Positions 22,115-34,200 of a stretch of 64,000 bases of DNA are shown piece by piece. Within the stretch, counting starts at the first letter, position 1; every line of letters starts with the position of its first letter. The notes beneath the pieces are model-generated. The model saw only the letters and a program-made list of their open reading frames with translations. It did no database searches and was not told the origin of the DNA. This DNA comes from Kuschelorhynchus macadamiae (Eukaryota > Arthropoda > Insecta > Coleoptera > Curculionidae), in the NCBI GenBank assembly GCA_030620095.1, contig JAUTXW010001351.1, forward strand, positions 2,542,001 through 2,606,000, written 5' to 3'. A program made the translations under genes and the position numbers.

Positions 22115-23550
22115 CTATTTTTAATTATTAATTTGTATTAACCGTTTGAGGTATAATCTTCCTAAAGAGCCCTTAAGTCTCAATTTTCTTTATAATCAGT
22201 AGCATCTGCACTACGCGAAAATATGTTAAGATTAGTTAAAAAAAAGTTAAAACGAATTTAAATTTAAAAGTTTTTATTTATGTTTTACGGAGTACTGAAC
22301 ATTTTTCCAAATGTGTTTTATTTTTCTTTATTTTTAAAAATACAGGTGTTGTTTTTAGAGCCAAATTTGCCAATACCGTGCGTGACACAGGGCACTTGTA
22401 ACCGGCTGCCATTTTTTAGTTTTAAAAATATTAATTTGAAATTTGAGTCATTTCTATAACTCCACGAGAGGCAAATTTTATATAAAAAAATTAAAACTTT
22501 CTTCCAGTTTTACCGAAAGTGACTGAAAACGGCGGCTGGACAGCCAGTTTTAGAAATTCAACATTGCCGGTTTATGAAAATAATGCAGTCATTCTTTACA
22601 AAATATTTAGAGTAGTCCAAATTAACTTTATTTTTTATTTTTAAGAGCACACAATTTAAAATTCATTTTGGACAATAACAGACTTTTTTATTTTTTTCAT
22701 TTCTTGATTTACCGAAAGAGCAATTTACTTTAATATTTTTACAGGCAGATTGTATCTTTTTAACAGTAATTTTCGGCGTAAAATAACATTTCTTAAAGAT
22801 ATATCACATGTTAACCCTTTTTTTAAAATGACTATAAAATAGCCATGTATTTTAAATAAAAACTATCTTGATTTTTCAAAAATGTCTCGCATATCACTAT
22901 CTTTAACATAAAGCTTAGCATGCGACATATCTTTAAAAAGGTAATTTTACGAAGTTAATGACTGAAACAAATATACAAGGTGCCGTTTAAGATATTGATG
23001 TAAAATGGTCTTTTGGATAAATGAAATATGAAAAAAAAAATAAAAAATTTACATATTACCCAAAACGATATTTAAATCGAATTGTTCTAAAAAATTAAGA
23101 AATAAGTTTTTGTGGACTGTTTAAAACAAATATTATATAAACAGTTCTTGTATATGAAGTGGTAATTTTGAATTTCCAACAAAAATGTTGTTCAGCTGCC
23201 ATTTAGAATACAAAAGTTAACTTGTTAACATTTTGTTAAGTTAACAAAATGGCAGCATGTCACATCTCTCCTCTGTCACCCAGTATTGGCAAATTTGGCC
23301 CTACAAGCAACACCTGTATTTAAAAAAAAATAAAGGTAGAAAATAAAAACCAGTTTGGAAAAACGTTCAATTGGTTTTTAACTAAAGTTAACATATTTTT
23401 TGAACACTTTGTATATTTTCTGTGTAATGCAGACCCTACAGATTATGAACAGATTAAGACTTACATGCTCTCTAGCAAGAAAACTTTACATCAAATGGCT
23501 AATTAAAAGTTACAGCTTAATATGTACGAAAAATATTTTTTTTTTAAATC
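22115..23550. mobile_element. Long-TIR foldback element, about 1.4 kb
   Basis: Arms of about 300 bases. ATACAGGTGTTG (22340) with GAGCCAAATTTGCCAATAC mirrors GTATTGGCAAATTTGG with CAACACCTGTAT (23284-23318). Outward pairing continues through AAAATATGTTAA/TTAACATATTTT, GCATCTGC/GCAGACCC and TTAAGTCT/AGACTTAC. No ORF. Because pairing extends beyond the inner TA-CAGGTG motifs, those are not the true ends. The edge next to repeat copy D is approximate. Confidence 0.6.
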
Positions 23551-24957
23551 TCAAAAAATACCAACTTTTTTAAAATTTCAACAAAGATTAAGCTGATCTC
23601 GTACTTCGAAAACAGAAATCGTTTTTGTAGATAAATATTCGAAACAAATAAAATATTGAAAAATTTGCAGAGTATTTTTTAACATCCTGTATAAACAAAT
23701 TTTTAGCTTAAGTATGATTCACTCTTAAAATCGGTAATATGGAATAAAAATTGCAAGACACGGCTGAAACCCGCATCAAAAATATTCGAATTTAAATTTT
23801 ACCTAAAAATTCGTTTGTTCCATTTGCTCTGTCCAGCAGTGTATATATATTTTGGAATGGAAAACTAAGGGCTTTTTAAAAATATATTTAAATATAGGTT
23901 GATCCATTAAAAAAATATTTTTCTGTCACATCGCTCTTGCTACTAAAAGCAAACTGAATTTTAAAAACGCATTTTCAAATTCTTCAGAAAAAATACGCTA
24001 TATATCTACGGCTAAAACAGTTTATGCTGTCGTCACCAATCTTTTAATGCTACGTTCTATTGTCCAAAGTGTCACAAATGTACCAATACCGAGGTTTTAA
24101 CTATCTGATTTGTTTTTGCAGAATTTGCTACATATCGCTTTAAATAATACTGCCATTATGTTATTGTATGCAAAAATATAATAAAAGCGAGATAAAAATA
24201 CTACTAAAATAAAATGCGTTTTTAAATACTTGATTGCTACATAATTTGAGGTTAAAAACTTGGTGAGGATGTCCCCTATCCCTAAGATTTTTTAGAACAC
24301 TGTTTTGAACGTAAATTAAAGTCGTAAGATCTCTAAATATGCAAGAAATAAAAGAAGGGTTAAGAGGGAACATGTAACACAATGTTGTAAAAAAGTTAAT
24401 TGTAGGAGCAAAGTATAAAATCGTAATATTATAATATTTACCTTATTTCGGTAGGATTATTTATATTTATATAACAAATTAAGATTCTCAAAGCATACAC
24501 ATACAATATGACACAACACAATATTTAGAAAAATGTATAGAAAATGCAATAAACTTTTACAAGTTTGTTTTTTGATTTTTTTTGTTTTAAGTCATATGTG
24601 ACCTGTCAAATTTGCGATAAGTATATTTCTCATAGATGTATATAAGAATGAAAACAAAATATTACTTAATAAGTAAATAGGAAAGATACTTTACGATAGA
24701 GATAAAGATTGAAAACAAAAAATATAGATAAAACTTAGAATCAAAGTGCGCAAGAATTTTGTTTTAATTAACAATTAAAAATTATCTTGAAATATGCAGG
24801 GCGTCCCAGTGAAGATTATTAACAACACGTTGGTAAAAAAAATACAAGTACGACTGGTTCTTTTCATAATTTTCCTTGATTACTGTTAAATACTTTATAT
24901 TTTGAAAAAGGCAGTCATTATAATTTATGGGACACAAAAACTAAATTTAAATCAAAT
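23551..24957. other. AT-rich DNA, no gene seen
   Basis: No supported feature. A 73-codon minus-strand ORF (24161-24382) is hydrophobic, with no recognised motif. Confidence 0.4.
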
Positions 24958-24959
24958 TA

Positions 24960-27159
24960 CAGTGTATCCGGCAAGTATGTGGCACACACTCGGGAGCGTA
25001 TAGGAGAGGCCAAAATAGTCCTAGTTTGTTATAGAAAAAGAATTCCTAAAGTGACCCTTAACGGAGATATAGAACCACAAAGGGATATACCGAGCGGTTT
25101 ACATTTTGGGCTGTAGCTTTTAAACTGACTTGTACAATTTAATGAAAGTTTAATATTTTCTGCAGGCCATAAAGTATTTTAAAATCATATCACAGTAGAT
25201 ATTTTTCCTCATCAGAAAAATCACCCTCGTTAGGTCAAAATTTTGACACGTCTCATTTTAGAAGCTGAAAACTGATTTTCTAAATACTTTAATCATTCCC
25301 CTTTAAAAAGATTGTAGTGAATCTTATTTCAATAAAATTAGCCGTTTTTGAGAGAACCAGGTTTTTTTCTACAACCCGTTACTGAAAAACTAAATCGGAA
25401 TACTATAACAAAACACTTGTCAAAATTGTCTGATTGGGTACATAAGAATTAAGTAATGAAGAGTTATTACTATAGCGAATATGCTGACATGCATCTAATT
25501 TATGGAAAAGCACTCGGCAATTATAAGGAAGCAAGAAGAATTTATTTTGAAACATTTCCAAATGGACGCTTACTACACCGAAGAAGTTTTTAAAGGGTTG
25601 ATCTTAGCTTAAGAGAGAAAAAGTAAAAAGTCAAATGAAATTAAAAGGAATGCTAGAAGTAATTAATCTTTTGCTAATTCAAGAGCCTCTAAGAAGACCA
25701 AGAAACCTTCAGTTAGAGGAAGGAATTATGTATGAGACTGCTGAAAATTGCTCTAATAGTGCAGTAAGAAAGCTGTTGGTCCAAGTTTATGCGAAAAAGT
25801 GGGTTGTTCATAAGACTCTTCGAGAACAACTACTACTAGCCTGATCACGTACATATCATCTTTCCCTTGGATTATCCTGTAAGACTTAATTATGCAAATT
25901 GGTTTTTGCAACTACTTTCAAATTTTACTAGTATTGCTTTATTCACGAACGAAGCCTATAGACGCAATAATAAACTGCTAGAATTTGGGTATCTGGCATG
26001 AAAAAAATCCTCATATAATAGTACAGACACACCACCAACAATGGTTCATAGTAATCGTGTGCGCGGGGATTATTGCAAATCATCTCAGCGGACAATTTGA
26101 AGAGAAATTGAATGGTGTCTTCTATTTGCAATTCTTTTAACGAAACTTATTAGAAAATTTGCCAATTGAAATTAGAAATAAGATTTCGTTTGTGCACGAG
26201 GGGTGTGTTGTCAGTTTTTGGCAATTTATATATATAGCATTTATCAAATATATTTGTGATGGATGGATAGGTCTAGGTGGAACTATTTTATAGTCATCGA
26301 TGTCTCCCGGCATAATTTCATTGGAATTCTTTTTATGTGCAAATTTAAAGCGCCTTCTATAATGGACACCAATTCACACCAGGGAAGACCTGATAGAAAA
26401 AATAGCACATCATTGCAATGATAATTTTTTTAAGTACAACGAGAAAATATTCGTCAGATAAGGAGATGTATAGAGGTATATGGCGCCCATTTCTAAAATC
26501 TGCTTAAGTAAACAAAAAGGCGACGCTTTTACATTTAACATAATTTAAATTTTACCAGTTTCTCTTAAGCTATAATCAAGTCTTTCAAAAGTTCTTTTGA
26601 GCGGTACGCATTCGATTTGATAGATATGTATCGAAATAAACTATTGTTCCCTCCACTCAAGGGCCGACTGCTTGTCTATAAGTTTGATGCATGTGAGATG
26701 TAAATATGTAATTTTATTAATTAAAGGCGAATCATTAGTTATGCTGTTATTCCATTAGTTGTTATGTTTAAATAGCTTATGTTAATAAAACTGATTATTA
26801 AATAAATTTCTTAAACATAAACCTGATTTTTTTGAATACGGCTATTTTTATCGAAACAAATGTAAATGATCAAATTATTTTAAAAATCAGTTCTGAACTC
26901 TTTAGCCCGTTGGCCCAAAGAGCGTGTTGGAAAGCCCGTTCAAGCTATCCATGACGATGGAAAACATACACTGTAGTATGGTTTTATAAGCTTTTATGGC
27001 CTATACAAAGTATTAAAATGTTATTAAAATAGTCGGTTTAAAAGTTAGAGCCCTCTGGACCCTGTATCTCCGTTAGGACAGGTTTTTTTTCTATGAGAAA
27101 AATAGGATTATTTTGAACTTCTCTATACGTCCCTGAGAGTATGCAATATACAGACACCC
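24960..27159 (+). mobile_element. Mariner-type transposon with about 200-bp TIRs
   Basis: Flanked by TA at both ends (24958-24959 and 27160-27161). The left arm CGTATAGGAGAGGCCAAAAT mirrors the right arm's CGTATAGAGAAGTTCAAAAT in reverse complement. Pairing continues through TAACGGAGATA, a CTTTTAAAC-GACT block and AGGCCATAAA. Inside is a decayed transposase with an N-terminal DUF4817-type helix-turn-helix. Structure, TA target and protein all point to an insect long-TIR mariner-like element; the arms have diverged, so the copy is old. Confidence 0.8.
25456..26510 (+). pseudogene. DUF4817/HTH mariner-like transposase, decayed
   Basis: ATG 25456 opens a DUF4817-like helix-turn-helix (YSEYADMHLIYGKALGN, then ARRIYFETFPNGR) that stops after 45 codons at 25591. 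A second frame (25635-25844) carries a degenerate second HTH (RRPRNLQLEEGI). Later frames show a YPVRLNYANWFLQ block, ALFTNEA (FTDEA catalytic-Asp block), KISFVHEG (F-HDG second-Asp block) and GRWIGRGG-like sequence near 26270. Multiple stops and frameshifts put it far beyond function. The order of blocks matches the insect family in which DUF4817 precedes a mariner-type DDE domain. Confidence 0.75.
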
Positions 27160-27161
27160 TA

Positions 27162-27633
27162 TCTGATATAATAAAAATAATAAAACAGCTACGCAACAAA
27201 AATTGAGGCATTCGGGGCTAAAATGGATGAAGTCGGAAATTTTTAAAAAAATTAACTTACTGCAGAATATTGCTTCTTGAATATGTAATTTTTTGAGGCC
27301 ATATTGAAACCAGTTCTTATTATTGTAGTTTCTTCATAGATCTCAGTAATTCACATTAGTTTTGTATTATTTGTAATGGTCTAAATTAACTTCAACTTGA
27401 GTTGTCTTAAAACTAAGTTTATATACTTTAGCGCTAAACTCCTCAATTATCCGTTGATAGATATTGCAAAATTAACCGATAAGTAATCACCATAGTAGGC
27501 TTTCAATCCGTTCCCAACATACGCAGCGTTGCCCCAGACAGCAGTCCGTGCCGGTGCGAGAACATTGAAAATTTGCCTCCAATTTTTTTTACGTTTCGTA
27601 TATTTATTTCATGTACTCAAAGGACATTCGCTG
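27162..27633 (+). promoter_or_regulatory. Upstream region / putative promoter of the MADF-BESS gene
   Basis: The segment immediately before the start codon becomes GC-richer from about 27505 (GCAGCGTTGCCCCAGACAGC, GTCCGTGCCGGTGCGAG), in contrast to flanking AT-rich DNA, as expected for a transcription start and 5' UTR. No TATA box is evident at a fixed place. The mariner element ends about 470 bases upstream and may have donated promoter-proximal sequence. Confidence 0.4.
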
Positions 27634-27805
27634 ATGTCGCAAAAAGGAAAGTACTTGTGCCGATTCACACGAGAACTAGACGAAAAATTGATAGAGCTGG
27701 TGTCAGAAAATGAAGTTTTGTATAATACGGGCCACAAATATTACAAAGATCTGAACGTGAGGGACAACGTCTGGCTCGCGATTTCTTCGATAGTGGGGAA
27801 AACGG
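27634..27805 (+). CDS. MADF-BESS gene, coding exon 1
   Basis: Starts at ATG 27634 (MSQKGKYLCRF) and ends in ACG-G before the donor GTAAGC at 27806 (phase 1). The upstream in-frame extension has no ATG, so this is the preferred start. It encodes the first half of the MADF domain. Confidence 0.9.
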
Positions 27806-28185
27806 GTAAGCTTTTGCAGCGTTGTCGCTGTCAATCGTTTAATGTATTATTAGTACTTGTTTAAAGAATTTAAATAACGCTATTAAAACAATAGTGTTAG
27901 TAAAAAGTTTAATATGTTTTTTTTTAGATTTTACAAATAATATATATTTAGTAATATTACCTCAGCTTCAATTTACCATTGAATAAAAAAATAACCTTTA
28001 CGTACAAGACGACTTTAAAATACATTAGACGAATATAAGCAAAGCTTTAGTTGCTTACAATGTGGCAACATTGTTGGATTAGAAACAGATCACTACGATA
28101 ATAGTAGAAGAGTGGACTTTATTGAGGGCTTACGGGGTATCGCGTAAGTGCCAACAAGTAAAATTTTGAGCAGAAACAAAAAACG

Positions 28186-28250
<65 letters not shown>

Positions 28251-31200
28251 CTGGGAAATAACAAACTTAAAATAATCATATTTTTGCATATGTAGGCTAT
28301 TTATTTATAAAGTGAGTTACAACCATAAAGTGGGCCTTGGCACTTAGCTTTTTGTTAAGGACCTAACGCCTTTTAACAGTAGTTTTAAGTTGTCTACATT
28401 TGATTCTGATATAATTGTTTTTATTTTCAAGATTTCACAATGGCCCAAAAAGACAAATATGACAAATTACCAAATTTATTAAAACAATGAAATAAATGGG
28501 CACATCTCAAAAGAGACTTAGGGTGACAATGGCAACGGCTTTTCTTCATTTTCTCATTTTTTCTTTTTAAGATAAACGCATGAAACTTATAATTCCTTAA
28601 TCAGGAAAAAGCAGTTTATCTATTTTAAATAAAATCTATAGGGTCTCATTAAAACTAGATATAGGGATTATTTCAATTCGTATGTGTTGCAAAAAATTGG
28701 TAACTTCAACCATTGGTTTTATACTAAAACTAACATATAATTTTTTTTTGGATCATTTGATATCTTCATAAATAAGAAATTTATAGCAGATTAAAATAGG
28801 ATTTTTTTGTATTATCTTTTAAGTATACAAATATACATATAATATATAAATATACTATATTTTTAATAGGATACCTTGTATATAATTATTTCATTAAATG
28901 TAGTGGTAAGAAGAGGCTCATTTAATAAAATAATATTATATAGAGTGATCGATTTTAAAAAATACAGATTAAATATTTTGTGAAATTTTTGAAAATGCAT
29001 GAGTTAAAGTTGCATTTATAAACTTAAGTTCAATAGTTACCCTTTCAATCATCCATCAAATAATGTTATTTTTTTATTATCACTCCTTATAATACGGCAC
29101 CCAGAAATTCTGCATCAATCTCGGCCAAATGTCTATGTTTGGCAGTAGTTGCTGGGTGTTGCATTTTTTAAAAGAATTTTTTGGGTTTTTCGCCACCTGG
29201 TAGGCATCGGCCAATTGAAATTGCCCATGGTCACAGTGAGAGATTGGCCTCAGCAGGTTTAATCTGAAAAAGAGAAAATATAAAATTCTATCAACTTACG
29301 AATTAAAAATGAAATGGTTTACGTTTGGATTTCAAGTCAAACGCCGTTAACGAAAAAGCTAAGAAATAAAATGGTAAATACCTAAAAATTAAATTGAAAT
29401 TAACAATTTAAAAACTATAAAAACAGAAATTTAAAATAAAATTGTACCTGTGAAATTGCAAAATTTTCTCAGCTTTTAACGACTCCAGACTTTTGACGTT
29501 TTATATTTATTTTGTTTGTGTGTAATTAATTTTAGAGGTATTTAGTCATATTTTTATACTAGTCATACCTATAGTTTTTATCTTTCGTACAATATATTTT
29601 AAACCTTTAATTTGTATGTTTTCAGCTATTCAGTAACGGATTAGTATATTTTTTGATATTCTTGGTCAACATCTGTATTAAGCAAGCTATATGTAGACTC
29701 TAAAAACTATAACCTAACGACTATAATTTAAATAACACTCTCCACCTATTATCTCACTTTATATATCTCATTTAAAAAATTTAGCTGTTCAAAAGTCAGG
29801 AAGACTAGAGTTTTTTGACAGTTTTCTAAATATTTATCTGAAATACACAACGCCATTAAAAGTTACCTGAAACTGTGAAAACCGTATCTAAAACTATTAA
29901 GAATTTCAGAAGCTAAGGAAAAAAATCTTATGACAGATGTCAGTATTTTTTCTTAAATTAAATTACCTAGAAAGCATACCTTGAACTATGAAACTATAAG
30001 AAAAAAAACATTTTTTTGACAGGTGCCAAAAATGTTTTTTCTAATAATTACGGCAATAAAAGTTACATTGAACTATGAAAACCGTATCTAAAAATTTTAA
30101 GCGCAAAAGTTACAGAGAAAAACAATTTTTTTGGCAGCTGACGAAATATTTTTTTGAAATAAAAAATACCACTAAATATTACAAACTGTGAAAACCTTAT
30201 TCCAAAATTTTGAAGAGTTCGAAACTTAGTGGGAAAGAACTTTTTTTTTTCGGCAGCTGTCAAAATATATTTTTTAATAAATTACCCTACTAAAAGTTAC
30301 ATGGAACTGAACCGTATTTAAAAATTTTAAGTAGTTTGGAATTTTAAAGAAAATGCACTTTTTTTGAAAGGTGGCAAAATAATTTTTTTTATAAATTACC
30401 CCTCTAAAAGTTATATGGAACTGTGAATACTCTATTTAAAAATTAAGTAGTAAGCTATGGGAAAAAAATTATTCTTGACAGCTGTCAAAATATTTTTATA
30501 CGCCTTTAAAAATTACATAGAAAGTGCTTTTTAAAAATTAACAATCCAAAAGTTATTGGGAAAACGATTTTTTGACAGCTATTAAAATATTTTTTTTAAA
30601 TAATTTACGTCTCTAAAAGAAACATGGAACTGTGAAAATCGTACTTAGAAATTTTAAGTACTTCAAATGTTACAGGGAAAAAAACAATGTTTTTTATAGC
30701 TGCTAAAATATTTTTTAAATAAATTACGCCTTTAAAAATTACATAAAATTGTTAAAACCTTATTTAAAAAATAAAGCAGTTCATATGTTCCGATTAAATT
30801 TTTTTAAATCATAATGTACGGTCAATTGCCGAAAACCCCAGATCGCTACTTTAAACCATTCAAAAGTTTCAGTAAGAAAAACTGCGCAAACTGAAGTTCG
30901 TCTATTTATTACCCAAAACTCCTAAATCAATGCATCTAGCCGATAAATATTTCACTAGGAAAAAAGTTGCTGATTTCAAATCATTATTTTTAAACAAATT
31001 AAATGTCCTTTGTCCTTTATATATCTACTGCTCTTGTAAAAGATAATAAATAGTTTATTTCCTATCTGCCGAGCAGAAATGAAATTTGCATTAAAAGTTC
31101 CTACATTCCGTATGTGAAATTTAATATTACATCCTTAGTTAGCCCTGAAGATTATGTATCTCTCTGTACTAGCATAAAAACATGTAAAATTTTAACAATT

Positions 31201-34200
31201 TCCACCTGCATACTGAAAATCTACAAGAGCATCCAAATATCCCGTACACACATACAACATAACAAGTTTGTAAAAATTAAAAAAAAATGCCTCTGATCCG
31301 AAATAATTATACAACCCGTATAATAAACATATTGGAACAGGTATACATCCCTATGATTACTTAAAAACGCGAAAACTCATATAAATCAAAAAGTTATATC
31401 GCTCGAAACCATATAAGGATAGATACATACATAACCCAAGTAGACCGAAATAAGATATCCTTTCTTTTATCATGATCTAATTCAAACATTATGATTCGTT
31501 TGTGTTTGTGTATTTGTTCTTAATACAGAAAATATCAAAGATTGAATGGCCGTTTTTTGCCAACCAAACTTAATTTCAATACGCATGTTTAATATGTGAT
31601 TGTACGGAACATTTCCATTGTTCATCTACGAACATAACGCAAACAGCAACAGCAAAACTTAAAACTTGGCCAAAGTCCCAAGGTTTATTAATGGTTGCAT
31701 TAAAGCCGCTATGTTTAAGTTCAGAACGGCAATATCAGCATCAACAGCAATCTAAACTTTATAAATCCAGCTTTATCTGTTTTTATTATTTCTATTCCAA
31801 TTGCGTTTACTTGGTAAACCAAAATGAGTATCTGACAAATGTTGGAATGTCATACAGTATCTACCGGATGTGTGGATTTTATTCTACTTTACGGTCGATA
31901 GCTCTGTTACCGCCTCTCTAGCCGATTATGAAAATATTTACTAATTTTTGGATTTGGATGTCGTTTTAAAAGCTCGACTTGTCAAAATATAAAAATGTAA
32001 GAGTAAAGTCAACTCCAGGTCTTTCGAGGCATACCCTATTTAGTGGGTCAATATCCCATGTGCATTTTAGTTTTAAAGTTACATTTTCTGGTATTTCGGT
32101 ACATTTTAGAATGGAATAGGTAATCAGAAAGTTGTAGAAAATAAACCGAGGTTTCAAAATCTTTTGTATTTTTGTAAAAAATCTAAATAGTCTCTAGTAA
32201 TAGTAAATAGTTTTTTTTTGGTAGGACCTTTTTTAGTCATTAAGGCATCAACGCAGTTTTAGAAAAAAAAAAGTACTCTATAACTGCAAGAGGTAAGGCT
32301 AAATTATAATAAAATTTAACATTGGTCAGTGTCTTTCAAAACGACCGAACCAAAAAAATTAGTTCTTTACACGCAATTAGTTTTTTTTATGAAACATTTA
32401 GCTGCAAACTCGAAACACATTTTTATACCTTTTTGCTTCCTCAATAATTTGGTCTTATGGTAATTTTCATAGAATAAATTTTAACTAACGACAGCAAAAA
32501 AAAATTAAAATCGGGATAATCGTAATTTGCTTACAATTTTTTGAAAAGAAGGACCTACAAGAATTTTTTTTCTTTCTATGCTCATTCAGAATCTTTTTTG
32601 GTTTTGTCGAAAACTTGAAACCCTTGGTCACTAGAAAGTATTCAATAAACCATTGTTTTTGAACAAAAAAAAATGTAATAAGCAGAAAAAATAGGAATCA
32701 TAAGATATTATAGGCCGTCATTTTATCCCACCTTGTTAAATGTGTACCAAAATTTTACCAGTTTATCCCTATCCGCACTTGATTTTTTGCAAAATTTCAG
32801 TCCCAATATCGCCGTAACAACAAACGGCGACAACAACATCGTTTGTAAATTGCTGCATTAAACCCTTTTTAAAGTCTTTTGGCGAATGGCCTTGAGGTTT
32901 GCCCAATTTAATTTGTTACATTCGCATAGTATTTGAGTAGCCCATACGCAAAATCCGCTATACGCTCCATAACAAATTTTAGGCTATGAAAGAAAAACGT
33001 ATAACTAATTAAACATTTGTTGTAGAAAATGTTTTAATTATTGAAAAAATTGGAAATAATTATTGCAAATCATTGAGATATATGCGCATAATCTCTTAAA
33101 TACCGGAATTTAGTTATTTATGTTTATTTTTTTTAAATAGCGTGTTTTGCAAAAGTATTATGGTTATAGCAGGTTTTGCATGTCATCATGCCGCCATATT
33201 GATTTTTAATAAGTAGCAAAACCCGCTATTTTCTATTATTTCCGGCATGTTGAGATCCCGAAGTAGGAGGGAAGTGATGATACCGCAAAAAATATTAAAA
33301 ACACGATTAAAGAAATAAATACTCCATAAAGTGAAGAACTATTAAGTTTAATAAAACAAGTAGAATATAAAATAAAGTCTTACTCTAAAAATAAAATCAA
33401 ATCTTACTCTAAAAATATTGATGTTTAAGTCTGGAAGTCGGCATCATCTTCGGGGAGTTGAAAGTCACTATTAATGGTGCTGTCATTGTCCACATCATTA
33501 TTGTCAGATATAGAGGCTGTATCAGTTTCCTCCGTACCAGAAAATATGTCGTTATAGAACTGCAACTTTTCTTTCTCCTTCCAGTTGTCACCAAATTGTA
33601 GAATGATCAGTTTTTTAACGTCGGAAAGCTTCGCTGGTTTAACATCAACTCCTCTTTCACCAACTTCGACATGGTTGTTATTTTGAAAGTTTTTTCCTCT
33701 CTTGCATATAGTTTTAGGCTCACAGCAATCAATATTATAGAATGGATCTCCTTGTACTAATGCAGTCTTGCCTGATTTACTTCGGGTGATGAAGACTTTC
33801 TTTGCTTGTTGAAATTTAAAGTGCCATTGTCCTGGCTGCTTAATTGTATTTTCGGAGTACGATTTCCAGTTCTTTACAGGACAATCATTTTGTCCTAAGT
33901 ATGTGACTTCCGAATATTTGCTTATTACATCAATGTAGTCTTTGGGGCCTTCGATGACACTGCGTGCCTTAAATTCTCTTTCCAATGTACCAAATACCCG
34001 ATATTCCGGAAGAAATGAATGGCGGACAATAGGAAACCAAATCTCAATTCTTTCGATATTTTTAGGGGCTTCAAATAATAACCAAGAGCACAACATTCCT
34101 AACAAAGACCTGTTTTGGTTTTGTCCTCCACATCCATTGGAGAACAATCTTATGAGCGACAGATCATTTAAGTTTGAGTTGCACAGTCTGTGGTGTAAGG

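Noticed and set aside
24161..24382. Hydrophobic 73-codon minus ORF as a membrane protein
   Set aside because: No start context, no homologous motif, and AT-rich composition gives such ORFs by chance.
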